From positions 6,770,272 through 6,834,271 of the forward strand of contig CM034394.1 in the NCBI GenBank assembly GCA_019925095.2: a DNA stretch of 64,000 nt, given 5' to 3'. The translations under genes were made by a program, and so were the position numbers. Positions 34,255-43,990 of this stretch are shown piece after piece. Numbering within the stretch: position 1 is the first letter of the stretch; the number at the start of each line of letters is the position of its first letter. This stretch comes from Dendrolimus kikuchii. Its lineage: Eukaryota; Arthropoda; Insecta; Lepidoptera; Lasiocampidae. The notes under the pieces were generated by a model that ran no database searches, was not told where the DNA came from, and was given only the letters and a program-made list of their open reading frames with translations.

Positions 34255-37200
34255 ATGAGCAGTATGTCGATGCGAATCGAGCCCTTGGGCAAGGATAATT
34301 ACGACAGCTGGAGAATTCAGGTACAAGCTCTGTTAATTAAAAATAATGAGTGGAAGTACGTAAATGGCAAAGTTCTTAGACCAGCTGAGATTAAAGAAGC
34401 TGAACGCTGGGTGGAAGAGGACGAAAAAGCCAAAGCCGATCTGATTCTTTCGATGAGTGGAAGTGAACTTCGACATATTAGAGGTTGTAATACTTCCAGA
34501 GATGTTTGGCTGAAATTAGAGTCAATATACGCATCGAAGGGACCCGCTAAGAAGGCTACACTTTTAAAGCGTTTAATCCTGCACAAAATGTCGGAGACAG
34601 GAAATGTTAGAGAACATTTGGATACTTTTTTCGACGCTGTGGACAAGCTTGCAGAGATGGGTATAAGTATCAACGAAGATTTAGTATCTATTATGTTGTT
34701 ATACAGTTTGCCCGGAAATTTTGAAAGCTTTAGATGTGCGATTGAATCGAGAGACGAGTTGCCGAGACCAGAGGCCTTGAAAATTAAAATACTGGAAGAG
34801 CATGAATCCAGAAATGCAAATAAAAATCAGGATGAAGGTGTTCTGTACACAAATACGAGAAAGTATTTTAAGAAGAGTAAGAAAGGCGCAAAGAACAAAA
34901 GTACAGTTGGAGATAAAACTGATCTCAATAAGAGAGGAACTGAAAAGAAAGAAGATTTTAGATTTAAATGTTACAAATGTCACGAACGTGGACATAAAGC
35001 ATCGGAGTGCAAAATTAAAATAGGTAGAAGAGCACAGAAAGCAGAAGAAACACATTGTATTAATAATATTCTAACCACTTTTAATGTTTTAGATGTAGAA
35101 GTTTCTAATGCTGTAAATGTTCAAAAATATGACTGGATTTTGGACAGTGGGTGCACGTCTCACCTTTGTAATGATGCGAGTAAGTTCGGGGACACTTTAA
35201 AAATGACTAGCGGAGAACTAAATTTAGCGACGCATGTAAGTACTGATATAAAAGGTAAGGGTACTGTAAGGTTGTCGGCATGGAGCGAACACTCGAGGGA
35301 TTTATTTGAACTACGCGATACGTTGTTTGTTCCTAATTTAAGGACGAATTTAATTTCAGTAGCCAAAATAACAAATAACGGTTATAATGTTACGTTCAAT
35401 AACGATGTAGCTCAGGTTATTGATAAGAATGGTGAAGTTAAATTGTCGGCATATCGTAGAGGTAATTTATATTGTTTGAATAGCCCGGAATATATATTTA
35501 ATTTGAGTGATTCGAATGCTGATGTACGTTGTTGGCACGAGCGATTAGGACATTTGAATGGAAAAGATGTTGCTAAGCTTTTAGGTAAATTAGGTGCTAA
35601 GTTTGATGTGACCGAAGTACGAAACTTACGTGATTGCGATATTTGTGCTAGAGGAAAAATGACCGCGTTACCTTTTTCTGATTCCCATAGTCCTTGTACT
35701 GAAAAATTACAAATAGTCTATTCTGATATTGTAGGACCTATGAGATGTGAATCTATAGGGGGAGCAAAATATTTTATAACTTTTATCGACGATTGTACAC
35801 GTTGGTGTGAAGTTTATTTTCTAAGTGCGAAAAATAAAGCCTTAGAAGCCTTTAAGGTGTATAAAAGTCACGTTGAGAACATGACGGGACTTAAGATTAA
35901 ATATCTCCAGACCGACAATGGAGGAGAATATTGTAACTCGGAATTTGATCGATTTTTGAAACAAGCAGGCATACAGCGAAGACTGACCGTACCTCGAACA
36001 CCGCAGCAGAATGGAATAGCAGAACGAATGAACCGGACCTTGGTGGAAATGGCAAGGTGTATGCTATTGAGTTCTGATCTTTCCTCAGGTTTTTGGGCCG
36101 AAGCGGTAGATACTGCATGTTACGTCAGAAACCGTTGTCCTACTAGAAGTCTACAGGGTGAAATTCCTTATGAAAAATGGCGAAACAAATCGGTGAAAAT
36201 TGCATACTTTCGAAGATTTGGAACTAAGGTACACATTCTTGATAAAGATCCAAACAAAGATAAATTCGCAGCAAGAGGTATTGCTGGTAACTTTGTTGGA
36301 TACCCGAAGAACGCCAAGGGATATCGTGTGTGGATTCCTGAGCGAAGGCAGTTCATGATTGCGAGAGATGTGAAATTTCACGAAAGTCCAAACACACGAA
36401 AGGACATCTCGAAGCAAGAGCCGAGCCTATTAAACATTACGAAAGACGGCGATCAGGATTTCATAGAAATAGACTTCACAAAATCGAATGTTCCAGTTGA
36501 AAAACATAGACATGAAGCAGAAGAGATTGACAATATGCAAGACATATGGAGTGAATGTCAAGAATATCCTGCAGAGTGTGACGAAGATGTGTCTTCATCT
36601 AGACGATTACAAGTGGAACAACAAGCCGAAGAAACAAGGCGTGACACACTTGATCAGCTAAAGATGACGACGAGAGCTCCTGGTAGACCTAGAATATTAC
36701 GCACAGGAAGCGTAGGCCGACCGAAGAAAATCTATCAAACAAGGGAAGTTGAGCGATCTGTAACTTCTACTGATGCAAATAAGGTTGAAGATTTTGCTGG
36801 TTCAACTGAGATCACCTTGAAGAATGCTTTGAAAAGTAAGGATAAACCTGATTGGGAGGAAGCCATATTATCTGAAATTAGAAGTTTAGTTCAGAAAGGT
36901 ACATGGGAGATAGTAAAAAGACCGAAAAACAGGAACGTTGTAGGCTGCCGTTATGTGTTGACGACAAAGCAGAACGTCGACAAGACTCTAAAGAAGAAAG
37001 CGAGACTTGTAGCACAAGGTTTCAGCCAGCGATATGGGGTCGACTATGAGAAAACCTTTGCACCTGTTGCTAGATTAGACACCGTCAGATTGTTAATGGC
37101 TCTCGCAGTTGAATTGAACTTGGAAATTCACCAATTAGATATAAACACTGCTTATTTAAATGGATCCTTGGATGAAGAGATTTACATGGAGATACCAGAA

Positions 37201-38430
37201 CTATTAAGAGAAAGTTTAATTAAGCTTATGAATCGTGAGGGAGAAGATCCAATGGTCAAAAAGCGTGCGCAAATCATGCTGAATAAATTGGATAGTGGTT
37301 GCGATTCATGCTTATTGCGGAAATCATTGTATGGTTTGAAGCAAGCTGGACGTCAATGGAATCTCAAACTCAACAAAAAGTTGATCGCTATGGGATTGAA
37401 GCAAAGTCTGAACGAGCCATGTTTATACTTTAAACAAAGTGCAAATAGCCATTTGTTTGTATTGGTTTACGTAGACGATATTTTGGTGGCAAGTCAAGAA
37501 AGAGGTTTAATTATTAAATTTAAAGATGAGCTGTCAAGGGAGTTCGAATTAAAAGATTATGGTCAGGCAAAATATATTTTAGGAATAGACATACGGAGAA
37601 ATAATAATGACAATGTCATTATTTTGTCACAACAAAATTATATTGACAATTTATTGAAACGTTTTTCAATGGAAAATTGCAATAAATGTGCAACGCCGAT
37701 GGAAATTAATTCCAAACATAAACCAGAAGAAAAATGCGATGACGACGAAAGCGATACAAATTGGCCGTATCGAGAATTGATAGGTTGTTTGAATTACCTA
37801 AGCAATGCAACTAGACCAGATATTGCTAATGCGGTGAGTAAGCTAAGCCAAAAAGTCACGAATCCTGAAAAATCTGATTGGAAATCTGCAAAACGTGTAT
37901 TACGTTACCTGAAAGGGACCATACAACGTAGTCTCGTATACAAGAAGACTAGTAATTGTATACAGGGTTTTTCGGACGCAGATTGGGGGAATTGTTTACT
38001 AGACAGACGATCTTATTCGGGTTATGCATTCATTTTAGGTGGTGCGTGTATATCCTGGCAGTCTAGGAAACAACGTAGCGTGGCGACATCGACTTGTGAG
38101 GCAGAGTACGTCAGCCTTTCCGAAAGTATGAAGGAGGCAGTGTATCTAAATAGTCTGATGAAGGAAGTAGGGCTCATGAGGTATGCTCGAGTGATTGTTC
38201 ATGCCGATAACCAAGGGGCTATGTTTTTAGCTCAAGACCCAATGTTTCATGCGCGTAGCAAGCATATTGATATTCGATATCACTACATTAGGGAGGTTTT
38301 AAGGGATACGAACGACATTGTGTTGAAACATGTGCCCACTGAATCCATGTTGGCAGACGTGCTTACTAAGCCGTTAGCTAGTGTTAAACACTACAAGTGT
38401 TTAGATGGTTTAGGTATTAAGTTGTGTTAA
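34255..38430 (+). CDS. Copia-type Gag-Pol polyprotein, intact
   Basis: One open frame of 1391 codons, near the usual length (about 1,400) of insect copia polyproteins. It encodes all proteins for retrotransposition in cytoplasmic particles. Residues 1-236 are Gag-like (UBN2 type). A CX2CX4HX4C zinc knuckle lies at 239-252. The protease has DSG at 297-299. Pre-integrase zinc ligands are H428, H433, C461 and C464. The integrase D-D-E is D491, D554 and E590. The RT (RVT_2) has KARLVAQG at 915-922, D962 in the QLDINTAYLNG motif and YVDD at 1072-1075. RNase H has D1241, E1282 and D1318; the protein ends near DVLTKPL. RT has an extra ~30 residues (about 980-1015) before the LYGLKQAGRQW motif, as I recall in other insect copias. 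The start is the first in-frame ATG, about 95 bases after the primer-binding site. No stop or frameshift is seen, so the insertion is young or constrained. Gag and Pol share one frame, so their ratio must be set another way. Confidence 0.95.
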   Translation: MSSMSMRIEPLGKDNYDSWRIQVQALLIKNNEWKYVNGKVLRPAEIKEAERWVEEDEKAKADLILSMSGSELRHIRGCNTSRDVWLKLESIYASKGPAKKATLLKRLILHKMSETGNVREHLDTFFDAVDKLAEMGISINEDLVSIMLLYSLPGNFESFRCAIESRDELPRPEALKIKILEEHESRNANKNQDEGVLYTNTRKYFKKSKKGAKNKSTVGDKTDLNKRGTEKKEDFRFKCYKCHERGHKASECKIKIGRRAQKAEETHCINNILTTFNVLDVEVSNAVNVQKYDWILDSGCTSHLCNDASKFGDTLKMTSGELNLATHVSTDIKGKGTVRLSAWSEHSRDLFELRDTLFVPNLRTNLISVAKITNNGYNVTFNNDVAQVIDKNGEVKLSAYRRGNLYCLNSPEYIFNLSDSNADVRCWHERLGHLNGKDVAKLLGKLGAKFDVTEVRNLRDCDICARGKMTALPFSDSHSPCTEKLQIVYSDIVGPMRCESIGGAKYFITFIDDCTRWCEVYFLSAKNKALEAFKVYKSHVENMTGLKIKYLQTDNGGEYCNSEFDRFLKQAGIQRRLTVPRTPQQNGIAERMNRTLVEMARCMLLSSDLSSGFWAEAVDTACYVRNRCPTRSLQGEIPYEKWRNKSVKIAYFRRFGTKVHILDKDPNKDKFAARGIAGNFVGYPKNAKGYRVWIPERRQFMIARDVKFHESPNTRKDISKQEPSLLNITKDGDQDFIEIDFTKSNVPVEKHRHEAEEIDNMQDIWSECQEYPAECDEDVSSSRRLQVEQQAEETRRDTLDQLKMTTRAPGRPRILRTGSVGRPKKIYQTREVERSVTSTDANKVEDFAGSTEITLKNALKSKDKPDWEEAILSEIRSLVQKGTWEIVKRPKNRNVVGCRYVLTTKQNVDKTLKKKARLVAQGFSQRYGVDYEKTFAPVARLDTVRLLMALAVELNLEIHQLDINTAYLNGSLDEEIYMEIPELLRESLIKLMNREGEDPMVKKRAQIMLNKLDSGCDSCLLRKSLYGLKQAGRQWNLKLNKKLIAMGLKQSLNEPCLYFKQSANSHLFVLVYVDDILVASQERGLIIKFKDELSREFELKDYGQAKYILGIDIRRNNNDNVIILSQQNYIDNLLKRFSMENCNKCATPMEINSKHKPEEKCDDDESDTNWPYRELIGCLNYLSNATRPDIANAVSKLSQKVTNPEKSDWKSAKRVLRYLKGTIQRSLVYKKTSNCIQGFSDADWGNCLLDRRSYSGYAFILGGACISWQSRKQRSVATSTCEAEYVSLSESMKEAVYLNSLMKEVGLMRYARVIVHADNQGAMFLAQDPMFHARSKHIDIRYHYIREVLRDTNDIVLKHVPTESMLADVLTKPLASVKHYKCLDGLGIKLC

Positions 38431-38469
38431 TTTGTCTTCTGGATATTTTATGTAATTAAATTAAAATTT

Positions 38470-38478
38470 ATAGGGGCG
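38470..38478 (+). promoter_or_regulatory. Polypurine tract
   Basis: 'ataggggcg' just before the TG of the 3' LTR corresponds to the GGGGCG-type tract of copia elements. It primes plus-strand synthesis. Confidence 0.6.
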
Positions 38479-38609
38479 TGATGGATATACAAACTTTTTG
38501 TATATGGTAAATTTGAATTTAATATTGGAATGCGTGGCTGTCTTAAGTTGTTTCTGCCACCATTGAAGTAACACTCGAAAATATATCTCGTAACAACGTA
38601 GATCTCTCG
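38479..38609 (+). repeat. Copia element 3' LTR, truncated
   Basis: Starts 'tgatggatatac' after the polypurine tract and matches the 5' LTR from 'ttgaatttaat' to 'gatctctcg'. The last ~35 bases of the LTR ('tggatttattaatc' to 'cccccaaca') are missing, replaced at 38610 by SINE C2. Confidence 0.75.
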
Positions 38610-38741
38610 AGACACCGAAACCATAGTATATAACGGAAAAAATTCGTTTCCGAAATTTACCATACCAGGAATCGAACCCGGAGCCTCTGCATTGCAGTGA
38701 GGTAAGCCGGCAAAGGCTCAGCCCGCTCAACCACAGAGGCC
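38610..38741 (-). repeat. tRNA-derived SINE, family C copy 2, 3'-truncated
   Basis: On the reverse strand: A box 'tggttgagcgg', B box 'ggttcgattcc', then 'gtaaatttcggaaacgaatt', stopping at 'tttcggtgtct', where it joins the copia LTR. Both partners are cut at the junction, implying a deletion after insertion. Confidence 0.8.
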
Positions 38742-39000
38742 GTTGGGGATAGATTTATGTAAAGGTTATCCCGGAACCTAGGATAGGTTTTGTGATTTTG
38801 TCCATTTCGTCCACTTGGTCCACTTGGTACATGTTATTTATGATGTTTTAAATTTTTGTCAAGTTATGTCATTTATGTACTTTACAGATAGACGGGGGAT
38901 GGTATAGTTTGCGATATAAAATGAAGTGAATATTCCGGGGGCAAATACATAAAAATTTAATACAACCTGTACCGCCTGCTCTTTAAACGAGGGATACACA

Positions 39001-39095
39001 CTAGCGGTTGACCCGCGGCGTTGCCGTGGGTTAAACTTTGGTAACCTAATAAAATTAACCGGGCGCAAAGGCCTACGGGGCGTAAGCCAGTCGAC
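39001..39095 (-). repeat. Helitron-like 3' end
   Basis: The reverse strand ends CTAG (39004-39001) before T, preceded by a GC-rich hairpin with CGGC-AAC-GCCG at its centre and CCC/GGG outside. The left part of the element is not identified. Confidence 0.5.
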
Positions 39096-39098
39096 TTA

Positions 39099-39376
39099 TG
39101 GCCAGTTCTTATATCTTACTGACGGTTCATTTGCCTTAGTATCAGTTAAAATATGACATAAGCTTCCCCCCCGGGCTCGAGCGCCTTCGCTTCGCGAAGG
39201 CACTCGCCCCAAAAACCCCGGTAAAGTTGTAAGGTCTTCGGACCAACAACATAAAGTCAAGTCCAATAAAAAAAAAAAGACATAAGCTTATTACAAGTAA
39301 TGTCAAAATTCAATCGATGACCCTACCATCGGTAGAAGTTTAAATTGAATGAATAGTAAGATATAGGAACCGGCCA
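39099..39376. mobile_element. Small TTA-flanked MITE with nested retroposon
   Basis: Terminal inverted repeats 'tggccagttcttatatctta' and (reverse) 'tggccggttcctatatctta' are flanked by TTA at 39096-39098 and 39377-39379, the duplication typical of PIF/Harbinger. Without the nested insert it is about 144 bp and non-coding. Confidence 0.7.
39166..39288 (+). mobile_element. 123-bp poly-A retroposon with GC-rich hairpin
   Basis: Exact 11-bp duplications 'gacataagctt' (39155-39165 and 39289-39299) flank it. The 5' half carries a perfect GCCTTCGC/GCGAAGGC stem; the 3' half reads 'gtaaggtcttcggaccaac' and 'aagtcaagtcc', then an A-run. It may be a small SINE or the very end of a LINE. Confidence 0.75.
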
Positions 39377-39386
39377 TTATACCTCC

Positions 39387-39580
39387 TGTTAATAACATTC
39401 GTTCCAGTGCCACCTTTTATTGTGATATTTGCAGGTAGTTATGTTTACTAATCGGATATAAAAGCGAGCGGGCGTAGTGATGGAATATCATTCTCGATTC
39501 GACTTTGGTCGGATGCACATTCAAAGTTATATATAAATCCCACACTAACACTAAACTATATCACAGAGTACATACACATA
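39387..39580 (+). repeat. Solo LTR-like repeat L2 with TATA box
   Basis: Starts 'tgttaataacattcgttcca', TATAAAAG at 39457-39464, then 'gcgagcgggcgtagtgatgg' and 'cacactaacactaaac'. Better preserved than L1 and L3. No adjoining polyprotein. Confidence 0.55.
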
Positions 39581-39735
39581 TTATACGACAGACAGACGGG
39601 AGGACTGGTATGGGAATTCACGACGTTTCAGTTTTAGTGAAAACGGTAATAAAAAAAAAAGTGTTTTATTGTAGGTAAGGGGGCGCAAGCTGATATACGC
39701 ACCCCGGTGCGCAATATGATTTTTCATTTATCATA

Positions 39736-41990
39736 TTCTGAAAATACGCTAGGAGTTTTCTGATCACAGGGATGAAAACAGTACTTTTCGTATGTGGGAA
39801 ACGATTTTTCTGCTGTCAGAAAATGTAAAAAAATCTATGCGAGCCATAGATATGATAGTAATGCACCAACTTTTTTTACAGCCATTGTTAAATCGCGCCA
39901 CAAATTGTAGCAGCAATTTTGTAACATCATTTTATACAAATAAATTATTTTTCACTAAATTATTATCACTAATGACAAAAAATACTGGCTAGTACAATGC
40001 CACAGAAAAAGATATTTACTAGACGTTTTATATGTGACGTATTAAATCTGAACAATGATGAACTTTCATTAGATTTTGACATGGATTTAACGGTTGATTT
40101 CGTTAGAAAAATAGTTCTTTATTTCACTAATCATTTATTTACTTTCCTCATATTCTAAATGAAAAGTAGAGTGTTAACCTCGGGTGAAAGGCCTATTTAG
40201 ACAGTCGAACTATTAGCGCCCTCGCTAAGCTCGTGCGTAAAACTATCTTGTGCCTAAATGGGTGACTTTCACCTCTCCTGTAACAATCTACTAGAGTTGC
40301 CCCTGTTTATGTGTTTTCCATACATGTAAAAGCATAGTCCGAACCCAGCGATGAAATGCTTAGATATTACATACAGAAATAGTAACAATTCACTAATAAA
40401 ATACGAGCAAAATTCAATCGTCGTCCACAAACCACATATTTGCCGTTTAAATAATAAATAAAACAATATCAAACTCACTTAGAGCAGTATTGTACCAAAG
40501 AAATAATTGTTTGTTTTCCCAGCAACTCGGGGACCCTCGTCAAAAAATCATTAGTGAAGCAAAAATAATTTGTCGCAGTGCAATTAATTGGCGAATTGCG
40601 AGAGTGATGGAAAAATAATACGATTTAGCATAACGCGGGTGAGGCAACGACAACGCTATTTGTTTTTGGCGCTTTTGTAATTTTATTATTTTACCACGAC
40701 ATTTTTTTGTTTTAAACGTATCTTGATTTTGACACAACTTAAGTTAGTAAAGTTACGTAAAGTTCGCTGTCTCGCTCGCACGTTTATGAACATATAAATA
40801 GGTTACTTACCCGATATTAAATGGTTAATTTCAATCTTTCAATTTGGATGAATAAATCAAAGTGACACATATAAACATAAACTTGATCCGTTTAATGTCA
40901 TTGAATACCGTTGTCTCTTCTGTTCTATGCTTTCCAGCCAAATTAATTCAGTTTGGTTGATCCGTCTAACATCAGCATTAGGACTAATCCGTATTCTAAG
41001 AATCTCATGAATAATATTATGAATTCGTTTTTGGCAAAATTGTTAAGGACCTTTGAAAAGGTGCCAAGTATCAAAACAAAAAAAATACTTATGTATTAAT
41101 GTAGTTATGATAAACAATAGTAGATTGTTGCCCAAGAAGTGAAAGTGACCTATTTAGGCATAAGATAGTTTGGCGTACGAGCTTAGCAAGGGCGCTAATA
41201 GTTCGAGTGCCTAAATAGGCCTGTTACCCGAGGTTAAAACTCTGCTTGTCGTTTCGAATATGAGGAAAGTAAATAAAAACCGATTAGTTAAACAAACAAC
41301 GACTTCTTTACATAATCAGGCGTTAAATCCATGTCTAAATCTGATGAACTCATTTAATACGTCACATATGAAATGTCAAGTAAATTTCTTTGTCTGTGGC
41401 ATTCTACCAGCCAGTATTTTTTTGTCACTGGTGATAGTAAATATTTAGATCAAATTTATGTAAATTAAATAATAATTTAGTGAAGAGTGATTTATAAGTA
41501 TAAAATGATGTTACAAAATTGTTAATATTTCTTAATACAATTTATACCGCGATTTAACACTGGCTGTAAAAAAAGTTAGGACATGAGTAGCATGTGTTAT
41601 CTATGGTTCGCAGTTTTCAAATTTTTTGACGGGGAGTTTTTGGCGGGAACTGAAAGGAGACGTTGTGCTGTGCAGTTTTATTTTCTAAAAATGTGTAAAG
41701 TTACTTTAAAATGAACAATAGTTGTAGGATATTGATAGTTTTTGATTAGTAATTATGTGTTTTTGCGAGAAATGTGAACTGTAAGTCAAATGTGGCCTTT
41801 TGAGTTGTCACAAGAACTCCGTTGAATGGTATGGATTGTAGCCTACAATACAACGGCGCCTAGCTTAAAGGCCTAGTTGCCAAGCCTTAAACATATAAAA
41901 AAAATTGACGGCAGGGCAAATCGTTTCCCAGGGACGATAAGTGCTATTTTCGTCCCTGTGATTAGGCCAACTCCAAGCGTACTTTCAGAA
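39736..41990. mobile_element. 2.26-kb element with very long terminal inverted repeats
   Basis: The left arm (39736-40297) and right arm (41118-41990) are inverted copies in the same order: 'ttctgaaaatacgct' / 'agcgtactttcagaa'; 'gcgagccatagat' / 'atctatggttcgc'; 'aactttttttacagcca' at both ends; 'acttttatatgtgacgtatta'-like blocks; and a 95-bp CpG-rich palindromic cassette (40178-40275 and 41143-41240). The right arm carries about 250 extra bases (about 41640-41890). The middle (40298-41117) is AT-rich with no transposase or other recognisable protein. Probably a non-autonomous DNA transposon; superfamily unknown, no target duplication established. Confidence 0.7.
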
Positions 41991-42002
41991 AAAAAAATTG
42001 AA

Positions 42003-42300
42003 GATTTTTTTATTGGGAAGCTGGCAACCAGGCAGACGTAATGGAACGTCGTTACCTTCACCTATAGACGTTTGGACCACCAGGGACGAGACTAACGCAT
42101 TGCTAGCCTTTTAAGGTTCGATAGACAGGGAATAAAAGGTTCGAATAGGATAAAAGGGATAAGATAGAAGGATCATACAGGTGGAATAAGATAGAGATAA
42201 TGGGACAAGGAGGAAGGAATTGGCTATCAGAACTGTCACTCGTTATAGGAAACACGATGTCTGTTTCAAGGTGATTCTGTGAGAGCTTGGATTCGAACCG
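42003..42300 (-). repeat. Family I retroposon fragment
   Basis: The forward strand starts with a T-run then 'gctggcaaccaggcagacg', 'cgttaccttcacctatagac', 'gcattgctagccttttaagg' and a purine-rich stretch: the reverse of the sense tail at 33740. The poly-T start marks its 3' end at 42003. Confidence 0.65.
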
Positions 42301-42693
42301 ATCCAGCCGGTCCTAAAAGCAGTGATCAAGAAATTGATATCAGCATGGTTCTGCCATATCTGAACCTATTCTCAATATGATACCTTGACAATAAATACCC
42401 AACAGACGAAGCTCAATATACAATATGATTATTAAGCACTGAAAATTCAATTTTAAAATGTCCCCTGCCAACAATTTATTACAGATCATTTAGTGTTTGT
42501 TTAACGGTATGCGCGTCAGAGCGTAAGAGAGATATCGCCCGAACTGACGATACAGTAAACAATGATTTGTAACTGAACTGTGTTTGTTCGTACATATTTG
42601 GAGTGAGTAAATGTTATAAATGTCCACGGATTAATACCATATTACATAATCTCTATTTGTATAGTAGACATGTGTAAAAGGGATGCGTATACA
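42301..42693. other. Unassigned stretch
   Basis: Nothing recognised. Confidence 0.35.
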
Positions 42694-42860
42694 TCTATAT
42701 ATATAAAAATCAATTGCTGTTCGTTAGTCTCGCTATAACTCGAGAACGGCTGGACTGATTCGGCTAATTTTAGTTTTAAATTATTTGTGAAAGTCCATGG
42801 AAGGTTTAAGCATTTGATGTTCGTCCCGTCGTTTAGAAATCAATTAAATTTAAAAGTCGA
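42694..42860 (+). repeat. Helitron-like 5' end
   Basis: After an A: 'tctatatatataaaaatcaa', then 'gttcgttagtctcgc', 'ctcgagaacggctggac' and 'gtgaaagtccatggaaggtt'. I recognise the words from lepidopteran non-autonomous Helitron-like repeats. The 3' end is not found; the rest to 43011 is unassigned. Confidence 0.45.
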
Positions 42861-43011
42861 TTGCGATACGAAAGAGTTGGAAGTAGAGTTGAATAGAAGA
42901 CAGTGACGAGTTTAGTGGTGAATTTAGTGAACAGTGTAGTGGGCAGTTTAGTGAAGGAGTTTCGCGTAGTTTAAAAGGATGTCCAGAATTAAGCTACGCG
43001 CGGTAAATTCT

Positions 43012-43324
43012 TATAAGTGCAGGAACGGAGAAAGAATACAATTTTCTGCAGTCTGGCGGCCTGTCGTAAGAGGCGACTAAACAACCCACAGCCAGGTGGT
43101 AGGGTATTTGCTCGACTGGATGGCGACCACCCCTGGTCTAGAGTATGCCGCCATAACAACCTTGTGTTGTGTTCCGGCATAAGTGACCAGGTTCGAGTCT
43201 CCTTTAAAAGAGCAGCAGCGCATTTGTAGCACCTTTGGTGTTGCAAATATCCATAGGCGATGGTAACCGCTTTCCATCAAGTGGGCAGTGTGGCTGTCTG
43301 CTGAACTCCTGCAATAAAAAAAAA
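43012..43324 (+). repeat. Repeat A copy 9, near full length
   Basis: From 'gtgcaggaacggag' to 'actcctgcaat' plus poly-A. It shares 'ttgctcgactgg' and 'ccttgtgttgtgtt' variants with copy 5, so these two may be a sub-family. Confidence 0.85.
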
Positions 43325-43630
43325 ATCGGAGGTGAACACTGCGGCAGCAAATGGTGTGTCTACGCAATATCGGCGACGGTATTGTGAGTAAGACATCTTA
43401 TCGTCGGTACAGTGCGTCGTTACTTGTGCGTGTAGGGGCAACCCTCCGGAGAGGAATCACGCACGGCTGTGTAAGTCAAGAAAAGCGTTTAATTAAAAAC
43501 TGGCCTTTTTTACCAATCCTAAGTGCGTACCCACGCTTGCACGTAACAATATTGGTTTCATTATTGAATTTTTCAAGTGTATTTACTACTTGCTTTTGCT
43601 TTGACCAGCAAAGTTCTATTATGTTTAAAA
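43325..43630. other. Unassigned stretch
   Basis: GC-richer at 43330-43470; one 105-codon frame (43351-43668) resembles nothing known and runs into an RTE fragment, so I do not call it a gene. Confidence 0.35.
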
Positions 43631-43760
43631 TACATACATACATACATAACTTCAAGCCAGTCCCTTGAGGGGTAGGCACAAACAACAGAGCGCCATTTAG
43701 GCTTATTCTTACACACCTCACTTGCTTCTTTGACATTCATAACTCTTGTCATGCACGTCT
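43631..43760 (-). repeat. RTE-type LINE 3' fragment, copy 5
   Basis: The tail '(catacata)' lies at 43631-43647, followed by the reverse of 'ggcgctctgttgtttgtgcc' and 'gttatgaatgtcaaagaagc'. Breaks off near 43760; no duplication found. Confidence 0.75.
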
Positions 43761-43831
43761 TGTCTGAATCTGAATAAAAAGCGCGACAATTGATTCAGCA
43801 ATGAAAATATAGTACATTTCGTGATATATTA

Positions 43832-43990
43832 TCCTTCCTACTAATATTATAAACGCGAAAGTTTGTAAGAATATATGGATGTATGTGTGTTACTCTTTCA
43901 CGTAAAAACTACTGAATGAATTTTGATGAAACTTTACAATAACTTATAACTTTATAGCTTTACAGATCAGAATAAAACATAGCGTATAAT
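43832..43990 (+). repeat. Helitron-like 5' end fragment
   Basis: 'tactaatattataaacgcga', then 'aaaaactactgaatgaattt', the arrangement seen at the 5' ends near 8492 and 48320 (reverse). Confidence 0.4.

Noticed and set aside
34317..36417. Reverse-strand frames of 60-120 codons within the copia gene
   Set aside because: They are shadows of the intact forward Gag-Pol frame.
43351..43668. 105-codon open frame
   Set aside because: No domain, no supporting context, and it runs into a reverse-oriented RTE fragment.
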